Part shown: one piece after another, positions 44,901-53,541 of the stretch
Numbering within the stretch: position 1 is the first letter of the stretch
Layout of the letters: every line of letters starts with the position of its first letter
Origin: Candidatus Nitrosymbiomonas proteolyticus
GTDB taxonomy: Bacteria; Armatimonadota; Fimbriimonadia; Fimbriimonadales; Fimbriimonadaceae
Length of the DNA stretch: 64,000 nt
Reading direction: 5' to 3'
Assembly: GCA_017347465.1 (NCBI GenBank)
Contig: AP021858.1
Span: forward strand, 558,001-622,000
Notes under the pieces: model-generated
What the model saw: only the letters and a program-made list of their open reading frames with translations
Databases searched by the model: none
Told to the model about the DNA's origin: nothing
Program-made: the position numbers and the translations under genes

Positions 44901-46544
44901 AAGGGGGCATGGACGGGCATTCGCGCTGTGGGCGCTTCCTTCGCGGGTGACCTCTTCCTGCAGGGCATTCGCTTTCGCCCTCCTTCTTCCCAAAACGTGC
45001 AGCCAGACGCGTCGCCTCGTACAGGAGAGGACACGCAGAAGCAAGGTGGCACTAACGGGCCGTTGATTGAAATGGCTGGGGCAACCGTGGGCTCCCGCCT
45101 CGTGATCGATGAAGTTCCGGAGATCCCTTCGACCCTCAGGCCCGCCGAAGGCCAAGTGGCGTTGAACTTCGCGTCACTGAGGGCTCGAACTATTGAGTTT
45201 CATGCTAAGGATAGTGGAAGTCACTCTGAGGACGGACAACAGGCGCAGCAAAACGGACAGGCCAAGGATAACGACATGGAGCAGCAGCGTGTCCAGAAGT
45301 CAAAGGAGTGGGAGTTCGCAGGTAATTTCTCTTTTTCGGCCGCTGTTTGTTTATTCGCGCTATCACCTCTCTTGTTCACCTGGTTTTGGGAGTGGGACTG
45401 GATGTCGGTAGTCGCAACTTACGTCGCGATCGGAGTCCTCGTCGTTGCCGCCCGTGGATGTGTTCGCCGGGCCTCAAGTCTCTGTATGCGGGAAGGGTGC
45501 CTGCTGGGCCGAGCGTATTCGTTCCGCGACGTTCGCGTCGATTCAGTTAGCATCGGCCAGAAGGATCGTGAGCGTCTTTCGGGCGAGGCCTTCGGTGGGC
45601 AAAGCAGACCACTTTCTCGCGGGCAATCACTATTCGCTCACAGCGTTGGAGTCGGGTGGGCCATGGTTTGGCTGACGACTCACCTCGCTTTCGGTCCAGG
45701 GTATGGAGTGGGCGTAGCTATTGTTGGTGGCCTCACCTACCTCGCATCGTTCGCTTCGACATCGTCCCACTTCAGCACGAGGATCAAGACCGCTTGGAAC
45801 TCCGACAGCGCGGTGCGCTGGGCCTGGATGTCCTTCGCGTTCTTCTTGGCCGTCGCAATTCTCACGCATCGCTTGGGTGTTTATGTAGGTTTTCTGGGTG
45901 TTTTTTTAGCTCTTACGCTGCTTGTTGCGACTGCGTGGATCGTGAGGCGAAGAGGAATCCACGACTACATCCAGGTCCTTGCCCTTGCCGAGAACGATGA
46001 AGGCATCTTCGCAACCGTCGAACGACAGTTCCGGGCCGAGGGAAACCACTCTGACGCAGACAAGGTCAGCCTCCAGTGGCAGCGCCTTCAGTTCCTTCGG
46101 ACCCCTCACAGCTTCCGTTGGTTACCTTCGCTTCTGCTCCATATGCTGACCGGACACGGCGTCAGGACCTCACCTCTCGTCGGACTCCTCGCGATCCTCA
46201 CCATTTGGGGCACGGCCTTGTTTCAATCTGAAGGAGCGGTGATCGAACTCAAGCCGAAGGGAGCGGTCGCAAGAACCCAGTTAAGTAGCGTTGGGGACGC
46301 GTTCTATCTCACCATGGGGTACTTCTGGCCGATCTCGAACGCACAGATTCGAACTCAGTGGGCCGCTTCTGACCTGCCGATCCGCTTTCCGGAGATCAAG
46401 AATGACAAGGCTACTGACAACACGCTTAGGCCCACATACAGCCAGGTCGCTAGCGCGCTTTCACTTATCGGCTGGATTTGGGCCGCTCTGGTCGTCCAGA
46501 ACCTTCTCAAGTTCATCCCGCGCCTCAAGGAACGGAAGGGATGA
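41994..46544 (+). CDS. Giant repeat protein with channel-like membrane module
   Basis: A 1516-residue protein from GTG 41994 (GGAGAG upstream). Residues about 25-1070 consist of irregular repeats of the form I-G-LDLRGA-L-GGL-L--A-I-G-V-L-GA, recalling pentapeptide/beta-helix proteins, with less regular insertions. Then come about six membrane helices: two pairs around 1115-1170 and 1220-1300, and two more near the end. Between them is VERQFRAEGNHSDADKVSLQW...LTGHGVRTSP, like the linker of pentapeptide-repeat ion channels. The pore-like segment GDAFYLTMGYFWPIS lacks a normal TVGYG filter. Function unknown; ATGA-overlapped with the next gene. Confidence 0.8.
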   Translation: MPTASIGGTSVWFSRGSYSAPPVGPGVGAHTFENCTFDEGFDLSGRTLGAPLKLENCVCKGAMNLSGLTIRARGLSGDFEIPDPNDTLLNLSATKIEGELDMRGIWVEGAIRGFGLEVGAGLRAGPIKEEAGHTLRVTDTLCQNLLTDERNLQQDSYKRNSIAGLIDLTDLRCKGTVNLSCVQVVEDLRLVNAVIEGTLRFAQWVSDSDLQALSGQNAELSAALKQLPTHTFIGGMLDLHGVQVESDVYLQGTLVAGRTIFSNSTIGQTLIARPWFPNDRGDPKVLRQTDLKEALEKAEGEPTELRGGIRAARCTIKGLLDLSGAFLGDGVDLDFSDLGTLYGHRSGKCNRIPAGRRKPSWRTTVPAISEYARHAVEIIRICESATNGELELISQPTHLKSKRFMFLANGNGAFDDLKNKSANDPQLLGNLLHGFSNTVLKQNPDDSVKGSSAKACKFLNPLAALYKEWPVHTKYRPKKFECTCRLKLEDWIEPAANSDSHSFLHISGKLSLRSVTIRGDLSLQGALVSEGLDVSAAVIEGNFICRATNVAEGKVVSDATKKNDLAKLFPTVIGPHPKSRDMAASITGENLQVGRYVSLSGAILTNGVNLYGAKVQGMVSADSWGGCRTMIGAASGPEGRSYSLRLTATTIGGSVNLIGAYLAAGLSLENASVKGDLSANSNWFDHDRTGLPYLLKSCYYGLYGTDERRAFIGQGYWSKGEKASLLLNGLQIEGDVDLRGLFALGGILCQSAKLGGSLMLEGIERPTKSSVSGRQGDENPKPACPKVASKSKRHAADRYEDESYFTTFIGPAVETGKSVYSVDLTGTQMDGDIDLRGSILTSGLRFSNAAIGGHIVLQPHLMNAADASHATLIYERTLIGPCTGMGMSRSTKDHEYKLRVSVMGTGSEVHGYLFAGGCHLTHGIIMARTKIEGQADFSPFKIALGQSPSGSQEPNEKDLRSLIGIGVGPKGAWTGIRAVGASFAGDLFLQGIRFRPPSSQNVQPDASPRTGEDTQKQGGTNGPLIEMAGATVGSRLVIDEVPEIPSTLRPAEGQVALNFASLRARTIEFHAKDSGSHSEDGQQAQQNGQAKDNDMEQQRVQKSKEWEFAGNFSFSAAVCLFALSPLLFTWFWEWDWMSVVATYVAIGVLVVAARGCVRRASSLCMREGCLLGRAYSFRDVRVDSVSIGQKDRERLSGEAFGGQSRPLSRGQSLFAHSVGVGWAMVWLTTHLAFGPGYGVGVAIVGGLTYLASFASTSSHFSTRIKTAWNSDSAVRWAWMSFAFFLAVAILTHRLGVYVGFLGVFLALTLLVATAWIVRRRGIHDYIQVLALAENDEGIFATVERQFRAEGNHSDADKVSLQWQRLQFLRTPHSFRWLPSLLLHMLTGHGVRTSPLVGLLAILTIWGTALFQSEGAVIELKPKGAVARTQLSSVGDAFYLTMGYFWPISNAQIRTQWAASDLPIRFPEIKNDKATDNTLRPTYSQVASALSLIGWIWAALVVQNLLKFIPRLKERKG

Positions 46545-47044
46545 AGTTGGACGAGGCCACCCGAACCCAGTTGGGGCAGATCCACCTTCGCAGCGCTCGG
46601 GCGGCAGGTGGATCCTGGTTGCCTTGGACGCAGTACCTGCCCATCGACGAGGGAGAGGCGGAAATCGCCCACTCCGGAGTCCATGTTCGCCATCCTCTGC
46701 ATACCCTTGGACGCTTCAGCGCAACGAGCAACTCCGCGGCTCACCTTGCCTCATGGGCGAGAACTCACATGCCGCTCCTTGCGGGCTGTCTGCTCACAAG
46801 CCAGCCGTTCCTCCAGATCGCCGATTTCCAACGGGCCATGAACAAGCTCGCTGAATTGCCCCCAGGGCCTTGGCAAGTCAATACCGAGCAGCCTGGCGTC
46901 CATGCAGTCGGCGCCTACCCAAAGAAGGTTTACTATCTGTTTGAAGGCTTCGGGGGCCAGTTGATCCCCACGCTGGAGTTCCTCGCTGCCCTGCCCGACG
47001 ACCTGAGCGCGTTGAGCCGCGCCCTTGACTGCTGCGCAGATTGA
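46541..47044 (+). CDS. Unknown protein co-translated with the giant repeat protein
   Basis: A 167-residue soluble protein without recognised domain. The ATG overlaps the stop of the giant gene (ATGA). Notable segments are LPWTQYLPIDEGEAEIAHSG and AYPKKVYYLFEGFGGQLIPT. Likely an obligatory partner of the membrane protein, by gene arrangement only. Confidence 0.7.
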   Translation: MKLDEATRTQLGQIHLRSARAAGGSWLPWTQYLPIDEGEAEIAHSGVHVRHPLHTLGRFSATSNSAAHLASWARTHMPLLAGCLLTSQPFLQIADFQRAMNKLAELPPGPWQVNTEQPGVHAVGAYPKKVYYLFEGFGGQLIPTLEFLAALPDDLSALSRALDCCAD

Positions 47045-47158
47045 AGTTCAGGACTGGTCGTAAAGCGAATTCGCGGGAAGTCCCCTCGCTGTCCTCCCAA
47101 CTTCGGAAGCGCTCCGCCGCACCAGAAAGAAGCCGCTTCCTTTGAGTACCCTTTCCTT

Positions 47159-47374
47159 ATGAGCGACGATCAAGGAGTGACGCCCGAAATCAAGGTCGGC
47201 GATACCGTGTGGCTGCGCACGGGAGGTGTTCCTATGACCGTCGAGCGGGTCTATCGGGCCACCGACGGAAACCTCATGGTCGAGGCCACCTACTTCGACG
47301 GCGAAAAAGACCACCACGGGCAGTTTCTGGCGAGCGATCTCGAAGTTCGACCCCGATACGGCGACGAGGACTAA
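47159..47374 (+). CDS. DUF2158 (YodC-like) small protein
   Basis: A 71-residue protein with KVGDTVWLRTGGVPMTVERVY (12-32) and a later GQFLASDLE, matching the small SH3-like DUF2158 family (FKVGDVV-L-SGGP-MTV). Function not known. It has no clear Shine-Dalgarno sequence. Confidence 0.8.
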   Translation: MSDDQGVTPEIKVGDTVWLRTGGVPMTVERVYRATDGNLMVEATYFDGEKDHHGQFLASDLEVRPRYGDED

Positions 47375-47566
47375 ACGCCTGCTGAAAGATGCCTCCTTAG
47401 CGGATGCAGAACGCTAGGCGGAGGTCGAACGAAGGCAGATGCCGAACTCGCGGTCCGACTAAGAAAGCTCTTCTGGGGCGCCAGAGCGGGACCGACACTG
47501 TTTCGGCAATTACCTTTCCGCTGACTCGGCAGCCTCTCCGAGATCGCGGCCGGCGCATCGACGCGC

Positions 47567-47572
47567 TACAAT
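47567..47572 (+). promoter_or_regulatory. -10 box for a leaderless kbl transcript
   Basis: TACAAT ends 5 nt before the ATG at 47578 and there is no Shine-Dalgarno sequence, fitting a leaderless or nearly leaderless mRNA. The 47375-47577 gap holds no other feature. Confidence 0.45.
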
Positions 47573-47577
47573 GGGCC

Positions 47578-48777
47578 ATGAACACGGCCTTCCAGTCCTG
47601 GCTCGCCTCCAACCTCCAGGACCTCAAAGATCAGCACCTCTACAAGCAACCTCGCGTGCTCGAAACTCCGGCAGGCGGCAGGGTGCGGATGGACGGCAAA
47701 GAGGTCGTCAACCTTTCCAGCAACAACTACCTGGGGCTCGCCAATCACCCCAAGGTTCGGCAAGCCGCGCTCGAAGCGGTCGAGAGGTGGGGCGTGGGCG
47801 CTGGCGCGGTGCGCTGGATCGGCGGCGAAATGACCGTCCACGAAGAGCTAGAGCAAAGGCTCGCGAAGTTCAAGAAGGTCGAGGCGGTGCTCGTGTTCAC
47901 GTCTGGATTCACCGCCAATTCAGGGTGCATTCCTGCCGTCACCACGAACCAGGACGTGATCATTTCGGACGAGCTGAACCACGCAAGCATCATCGATGGG
48001 GTCAGGCTTTCCAGCGCGGAGTACCGCAAGAGCGATGGGTGGGTCTATGCGCACAAGGACATGGACGCCCTCGAAGACTGCTTGCGGCGGGCTCAGCAGC
48101 GGGGGTTTCAGAAGAAGCTCGTGATCACCGACGGCGTGTTCAGCATGGACGGAGACATCGCACCGCTCCCGCAGATTGTCGAGTTGTGCGAGCGCTATGA
48201 CGCGATTCTCATGGTCGACGACGCTCACGGATCGGGCGTACTCGGCGAGAAAGGCGCGGGAACGACCTCGCACTATGGGCTGTACGGGCGGGTGGACATT
48301 CAACTCGGCACTCTCTCCAAGGCGCTGGGGGTTGTGGGCGGGTACATTGCAGGTTCCGATCCGCTCAAGCGATGGCTCATCAACCGCGGCCGGCCTCACC
48401 TGTTCAGCACGGCCCACCCGCCGATGGTGCCCGCCGCGTTGATCGCCTCGCTCGAGGTCATGGAGCACGACCCCGAACCGATGCGCCGGCTGTGGGAAAA
48501 CACCAACTGGTGGAAGTCTGCGTTGGCCAAAGCCGGGTTCGATACGATGGGGAGTGAAACGCCCATCACCCCCGTGTATTTCGGCGATGAAAGGGCGGCT
48601 CAAGAGGCGGAGAGGGCGCTTTTCGAAGAAGGGGTGTACGCGCTTTCCATCGTGTATCCAACGGTGCCCAAAGGCAAGGCTCGAATCCGCACGATGCCCA
48701 ACGCCACCCACACGCCCGGCGACCTTGAATTCGCTTTGAGGGCTTTTCAAAGGGTCCGCGATCGAGTCGGCGTCTGA
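47578..48777 (+). CDS. kbl: Glycine C-acetyltransferase (2-amino-3-ketobutyrate CoA ligase)
   Basis: Cleaves 2-amino-3-oxobutyrate with CoA to glycine and acetyl-CoA in threonine breakdown. The 399-residue alpha-oxoamine synthase shows NNYLGLANHPKV, VRWIGGEMTVHEELE, VDDAHGSGVLGEKGAG and the PLP lysine in GTLSKALGVVGGY. The GG(E)MTVHEELE and HSxGTTSHYG-like forms fit Kbl; BioF is possible but biotin genes are absent. Threonine dehydrogenase is not adjacent. Confidence 0.88.
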   Translation: MNTAFQSWLASNLQDLKDQHLYKQPRVLETPAGGRVRMDGKEVVNLSSNNYLGLANHPKVRQAALEAVERWGVGAGAVRWIGGEMTVHEELEQRLAKFKKVEAVLVFTSGFTANSGCIPAVTTNQDVIISDELNHASIIDGVRLSSAEYRKSDGWVYAHKDMDALEDCLRRAQQRGFQKKLVITDGVFSMDGDIAPLPQIVELCERYDAILMVDDAHGSGVLGEKGAGTTSHYGLYGRVDIQLGTLSKALGVVGGYIAGSDPLKRWLINRGRPHLFSTAHPPMVPAALIASLEVMEHDPEPMRRLWENTNWWKSALAKAGFDTMGSETPITPVYFGDERAAQEAERALFEEGVYALSIVYPTVPKGKARIRTMPNATHTPGDLEFALRAFQRVRDRVGV

Positions 48778-48786
48778 GGGGATTAC

Positions 48787-48816
48787 TTGCGCTCTTCCGG
48801 CGACTCTTTGTATAAT
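48787..48816 (+). promoter_or_regulatory. purA promoter
   Basis: TTGCGC (48787-48792), 18-nt spacer, TATAAT (48811-48816). It starts 10 nt after the kbl stop, so purA is separately transcribed with a leader of about 95 nt. Confidence 0.6.
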
Positions 48817-48848
48817 CCCCTTGCGAGAAAAGGCGTATCGGCCATTGG

Positions 48849-48881
48849 GTCGGCGGATCCTCGTTAGGGAGCCGCCGGCTT
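48849..48881 (+). promoter_or_regulatory. Hairpin in the purA leader
   Basis: GTCGGCGG and CCGCCGGC form an 8-bp stem (one G-U) around a 15-nt loop, followed by CTTTCTC, about 40 nt before the ATG. It could attenuate or protect the mRNA; no known purine riboswitch is recognisable. Confidence 0.35.
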
Positions 48882-48917
48882 TCTCATGTTGGGGGACCGC
48901 TACCGGGAGAACCAATT

Positions 48918-50207
48918 ATGCCGACGTTAGTGATCGTAGGGGCGCAGTGGGGCGACGAAGCCAAAGGCAAAATTGTGGACGTCTTGGCCGACGGCGCCGA
49001 CGTCGTGGTTCGCTATAGCGGCGGCAACAACGCGGGGCACACGGTCATCACCGGGGGCCAAACCTTCAAGTTCCACCTAATCCCGGCAGGAATTCTCCAC
49101 CCCCAAATCACGGCGGTCCTGGGCAGCGGGATGGTCGTCTGCCCCAAGAGCCTTCTCGACGAGTGGGACACCGCTCGCGCGATGCGAAGTGAGTTGGGAG
49201 CCCTGAAAATCAGCAGCGGAGCGCATGTGGTGTTTCCGTACCACAAGTCGCTGGACGTGCTTGAAGAGGCGGCCCGCGGGCACAACAAGATCGGCACGAC
49301 TTCGCGAGGGATCGGCCCCGCATTTCAAGACAAAGTAGGCCGGTTCGGCATCCGAATGGGCGAATTCGTCGATCCTGAGGTCTTCCCCGTGCGGCTGGAA
49401 GAGGTTCTCGAATACAAGAACCGATTGCTCTCCATGCTCGGGGGCGAGGCAATCGAGTTCAAGCCCCTGCTCGACGAGTACTCAAGCTACGCGTCTGCGC
49501 TCCGCGGCTTCGTCGGAGATTCCGAATCGTTCGTGGCAGATGCCTTGGACGCAGGCAAGCGGATCATGTTCGAAGGGGCGCAAGGCACGTTCCTCGATCT
49601 CGATTCAGGAACGTATCCCTATGTCACGAGCAGCCATCCGGTGGCCGGCGGCGCTTGCCTGGGGACTGGGATCGGCCCCCGCGCGATCGACCAGGTGCTG
49701 GGAGTCTGCAAAGCCTACACGACTCGCGTCGGCGCAGGCCCATTTCCTACCGAACTGGACAATGAAATCGGGGACAAGATTCGGGAGCGGGGTCAGGAGT
49801 TTGGAACGACGACCGGCCGGGGCCGCAGATGCGGATGGCTCGACTTGAACCTGTTGCGCCGTAGCGCGTCGCTAAATTCGCTCAGCGGGTGGGTCGTGAC
49901 GCGTCTCGACGTGCTCTCAGGTTTCGAACGATTGCACGTTTGTACCGGCTACCGATGGAACGGCAGGACCCTCAACACCGTTCCGCAAGACACGTTCCTG
50001 CTCAGCCAGGTGGAGCCCGACTATAAGACCGTTCCCGGCTGGGACGCCGACATCACGGGCGCCCGCAGCCTAGCCGATCTCCCCACGGCCGCGAGGGACT
50101 ACTTGAACCTCATCGAGGAGGAAACGAGAACTCCCATTTGCATCGTGTCGGTGGGTCCCGACCGGCAGCAGACGATTCTTCATCGGGAGGACCTCATCTG
50201 GCCGTGA
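48918..50207 (+). CDS. purA: Adenylosuccinate synthetase
   Basis: Joins IMP and aspartate using GTP, the committed step to AMP. The 429-residue protein has the family N-terminus VIVGAQWGDEAKGKIVD (with catalytic Asp), NNAGHTV, TSRGIGPAFQDKVGR, GAQGTFLDLDSGTYPYVTSS and TTGRGRRCGWLDL. Length is normal. The ATG at 48918 gives the canonical start. Confidence 0.97.
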   Translation: MPTLVIVGAQWGDEAKGKIVDVLADGADVVVRYSGGNNAGHTVITGGQTFKFHLIPAGILHPQITAVLGSGMVVCPKSLLDEWDTARAMRSELGALKISSGAHVVFPYHKSLDVLEEAARGHNKIGTTSRGIGPAFQDKVGRFGIRMGEFVDPEVFPVRLEEVLEYKNRLLSMLGGEAIEFKPLLDEYSSYASALRGFVGDSESFVADALDAGKRIMFEGAQGTFLDLDSGTYPYVTSSHPVAGGACLGTGIGPRAIDQVLGVCKAYTTRVGAGPFPTELDNEIGDKIRERGQEFGTTTGRGRRCGWLDLNLLRRSASLNSLSGWVVTRLDVLSGFERLHVCTGYRWNGRTLNTVPQDTFLLSQVEPDYKTVPGWDADITGARSLADLPTAARDYLNLIEEETRTPICIVSVGPDRQQTILHREDLIWP

Positions 50208-50329
50208 GCCCCATGAACAGCCGGAACTCAACGTGGCGCGCGATTCGTATGGGGAACTTAGACACGGACGCCGGCCTCCGGCGAAAGTCACGGTGCGTTC
50301 CAAGCGCAAGCGGTATCGTGTTCTCTGCC

Positions 50330-51646
50330 ATGACTCGAATCGGAAACAAAACTGGGCTGCGCGCCGCTTACGGGTTGAGCGCTTTGCTGTGCGCCACGGC
50401 GTTCGCGCAGGATCAAGAGGCTCTCTCGCTCCAGCGCACGCTCGAATTGACCATAGCCAACAACGGGACGGTACGGGCGGCGTTCCTCGACCTTGAAGCC
50501 GCCCGCAGCCGGGTTCGTCAGGCTTTCAGCCTGTTTCTCCCCACAGTAACGCCGTCCTTCCGGTACGACACCTCGCGGAGCGAGACCTACACGGGCTCGT
50601 TTGCGGGAGTGACGAAGCGGAGCGACGGTACCCCTCAAGTGACGGCGAATTGGCGGCTCCTCGATTCCGGCGAGCGCGAATGGAGCTATCAGTCGTCTCG
50701 GCGTCAAGCGAGCGCGGCGGAATGGGATGCGATACAAACCGTGCGCAACCTTCTTTTTCAGGTTCATCAGCAGTATTACGACGCTCTTCGCGCCCAGGAG
50801 TTGATGGCGGTTTCTGAAGCGCAACTCAATCGGGCCGAGACGATCCTCAAGCAAACTGACGCCCAGATCGAAGTAGGGATGGCGCCCAAAAAGGACCGCC
50901 TGCAGGCGAACGCGGACTTCCTCAACGCTCAAGTTCAGCGTCTGCAGACCCTCAACCAGCGGGCCATCGCCTTGACGACGCTCAAGGCAACCTTGGCTTG
51001 GCCCGAGTCCCGCGACCTACCCAAACTCATGGCGGCCATGGTCCCCCAGAGGTTCCCGCCGATTCTGCCTCTGGCCGAAGCCACCCGATTGGGCCTGGCG
51101 AACCGCCCCGACCTTCAATCCCGGCGGCAACGCCTTTCGAGCCAACGCTATCAGGTCTTGCGAGCGGAACGAGACGCTTCCTTCAGTTGGACACTGGACG
51201 CCTCTTACGTCCGCCAATTCGGACCCGACGTTTCGGACCAGCGCGCGCTAACGTTCCTCGTGTCGATGCCGCTGTTCGACGGGAATTTCGCCCGCGAATC
51301 GGCGCGCCAAGCACGGCTTAGTTACGATGCGTTTGAAGCGGAGTTGGTCCAGGCCGAGCGCCAGGCGCGGGCGGAGATCGAGTCCGCTCACGTCTCGCTG
51401 TCGCAGGATATCGAAAGGGTTCACGCGGCGCTCGCGGCGCGAGAAGCGGCCCAACTCAACTATGAGGCCGCCGTCGAATCGCAGAAGCAAGGCGCAGAGG
51501 GCACCACGGTGATCACGGTGCTCACCGCACAGGTGAGCCTAGTCACCGCGGAGTTGAATTACGTAGAAGCTGTATACGACTACCTTATTTCGGAGATGAG
51601 GCTGAGGCTCGCCGTGGGCGAGTCGTTGCCTGGCGAAGAGAGTTGA
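50330..51646 (+). CDS. TolC-family outer membrane efflux protein
   Basis: A 438-residue OEP-type protein with signal peptide (cleavage near TAFAQ) and two homologous halves with coiled-coil helices (LELTIANNGTVRAAFLDLEAARSRVRQA; QSRRQRLSSQRYQVLRAERDASF). It forms the outer membrane channel of the tripartite exporter with the next two genes. Start 50330 is chosen for the signal peptide; upstream sequence in frame is unlikely to be translated. Its stop overlaps the adaptor start. Confidence 0.9.
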   Translation: MTRIGNKTGLRAAYGLSALLCATAFAQDQEALSLQRTLELTIANNGTVRAAFLDLEAARSRVRQAFSLFLPTVTPSFRYDTSRSETYTGSFAGVTKRSDGTPQVTANWRLLDSGEREWSYQSSRRQASAAEWDAIQTVRNLLFQVHQQYYDALRAQELMAVSEAQLNRAETILKQTDAQIEVGMAPKKDRLQANADFLNAQVQRLQTLNQRAIALTTLKATLAWPESRDLPKLMAAMVPQRFPPILPLAEATRLGLANRPDLQSRRQRLSSQRYQVLRAERDASFSWTLDASYVRQFGPDVSDQRALTFLVSMPLFDGNFARESARQARLSYDAFEAELVQAERQARAEIESAHVSLSQDIERVHAALAAREAAQLNYEAAVESQKQGAEGTTVITVLTAQVSLVTAELNYVEAVYDYLISEMRLRLAVGESLPGEES

Positions 51647-53541
51647 AGACAAGACTGCTGGTTATCGGAGGACTCGCCGCGATCGTCGCGGTGTTTTGGT
51701 ACGTGATGCGCACGGGTTCCAAGGAGCCCGAGTTGGAGTATCGCTACGCCCCTGTGGTCAAGGGTGAGATCGTGCGCTCGATCACCGCGACGGGGGTGCT
51801 CGTCGCCCTGACTACGGTGGACGTGAAGTCGAAAGCGGGCGGCATCGTCGAGCAACTCGTGGTCGATGAGGGCAGCGAGGTCAAAAGGGGCGACCTGATC
51901 GCGATCATCGACCCTCGGGACACCCAAGCCAGCTACAGTCAAGCCGAGGCCGACCTTCGGCAAGCGACTGCCCGCGCAGCGCAAGCGAAGGTCAACTATG
52001 ATCTCCAAATCGCGGGAAGCAAGACCTCCGTCGAAGACGCTCAGGTGGCCTTAGAGACCGCTCGAATTCGGCTCGCCCGAGCTCAAATCGAAGCCGAACG
52101 CCAACCGACTCTTACAGAATCCAACCTCACTTCGGCGAAGGCTCAGCTCGATCTCGCAAAGCAAGACCTCGATGTTTACGAGCGGGTCACCGCTCCTCAG
52201 ATTCGCCGAGACGTGAGCGGGTCACTCGCGAGGGCCCAAGCGGACTTCGATGCCGCCGAGGCCGATTACACTCGGCAACAGGAACTCCTCAAGCGCGGAT
52301 TCGTGAGCGAGGGCACGGTGGAGAGAGCCAAGGCAACCCTCGAGGCCGCGCGAGCTTCGTACACCTCGGCGAGCCAGCGCAGCCAAACGCTCGACCGCGA
52401 GATTACGGCGGAGATGGAACGGCTCAGACTTGCGCTGAGAAGGGCCCAAGCGACCCAAGACGACGCGATCGCTCAGCGGAGCCAAGTCGACATCGCGCGG
52501 AGGAACCTCGAAGAGTCTCGCAAAGCCGTACAGCAGGCCGAAATCAACCTGCAGAAGATGATCGACGCCCAACTCAACAACCGCATCCGCCAGAGCGAGG
52601 TAGTCGCAGCAGAGGCGGGCACGGTCCGAAGCAAGGTGGCCCTCGACAACGCCAAAGTCCAACTCGAGAGCACCACCGTAGTCGCGCCGCGCGATGGCGT
52701 TGTGACGATGAAATACCTCGAAGAGGGCACCATCATCCCGCCTGGAACCAGCACCTTCGCCCAAGGCACGAGCATCGTGCAGCTCAGCGACGTTTCCAAG
52801 CTGTTCATGGAGTGCTTGGTCGATGAGGCCGACATCAGCGACGTCCGGAAGGGCCAGCAAGTGAGGATCACTACCGAGGCATTTCCTGGCCGGCAGTTCC
52901 GAGGGGTCGTCGAGAGAGTTAATCCGGCGGCAGCTACGGACAACAACATTACTGCGGTCAAGGTCCGCATCGAGGTCCTGCCCGGCCATGACCTCAAGCT
53001 TCTGCCCGGAATGAACGGCACCGCCGAGTTCATCACGATGTCGAAGCCGAACGTTCTGGTCGTTCCTTCGCAGGCCGTCAACTTCGAGGGAGAAAAGGCC
53101 ACAGTGAAGATCAAGACCGCCGACCCGCTCAAACCCGAAGTGCGCGAAGTTAAAACGGGCGACACGGGCAACAACGGAATTGAAGTCGTCGAGGGCCTCA
53201 AAGAAGGCGACGAGGTCGTCGTGGCTGAAATCGACATCGCTGCCCTTCGCGAGATTCAAACTCGCATGGAGGAGGCTCAGGAGGGTGGAGGACTCGCCGG
53301 AGGCACAAGGCCCGGCGGCGGACGGCCCCGAACGCAAACGACGACGAGCGGATCTGGTTCTGGAGCGAGTCCGGGCGGAATGCAAAGACCCGGCACTTCA
53401 GGTGGCGGGACTTCGGGCGGCGCCATGCCGGGTGGAGGCGGCGCATCGGGAGGCGGACCTGCCGGAGGCGGAGCGCCGAGCGGCGGGCCCTCCCCTGGAG
53501 GCTCTTCGGGAGGCGGCGCTCCTCGCACGGGAGGTTCTTAG
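51643..53541 (+). CDS. HlyD/MacA-type periplasmic adaptor
   Basis: A 632-residue membrane-fusion protein. It has an N-terminal membrane helix (about 5-21), the first lipoyl half KSKAGGIVEQLVVDEGSEVKRGDLIAIID, a coiled coil of about 250 residues, the second lipoyl half VVAPRDGVVTMKYLEEGT and beta-barrel plus membrane-proximal domains. The last about 90 residues are Gly/Pro/Ser-rich low complexity, unlike typical adaptors. TTG start overlaps the TolC stop. Operon with a MacB-like permease. Confidence 0.92.
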   Translation: MKTRLLVIGGLAAIVAVFWYVMRTGSKEPELEYRYAPVVKGEIVRSITATGVLVALTTVDVKSKAGGIVEQLVVDEGSEVKRGDLIAIIDPRDTQASYSQAEADLRQATARAAQAKVNYDLQIAGSKTSVEDAQVALETARIRLARAQIEAERQPTLTESNLTSAKAQLDLAKQDLDVYERVTAPQIRRDVSGSLARAQADFDAAEADYTRQQELLKRGFVSEGTVERAKATLEAARASYTSASQRSQTLDREITAEMERLRLALRRAQATQDDAIAQRSQVDIARRNLEESRKAVQQAEINLQKMIDAQLNNRIRQSEVVAAEAGTVRSKVALDNAKVQLESTTVVAPRDGVVTMKYLEEGTIIPPGTSTFAQGTSIVQLSDVSKLFMECLVDEADISDVRKGQQVRITTEAFPGRQFRGVVERVNPAAATDNNITAVKVRIEVLPGHDLKLLPGMNGTAEFITMSKPNVLVVPSQAVNFEGEKATVKIKTADPLKPEVREVKTGDTGNNGIEVVEGLKEGDEVVVAEIDIAALREIQTRMEEAQEGGGLAGGTRPGGGRPRTQTTTSGSGSGASPGGMQRPGTSGGGTSGGAMPGGGGASGGGPAGGGAPSGGPSPGGSSGGGAPRTGGS

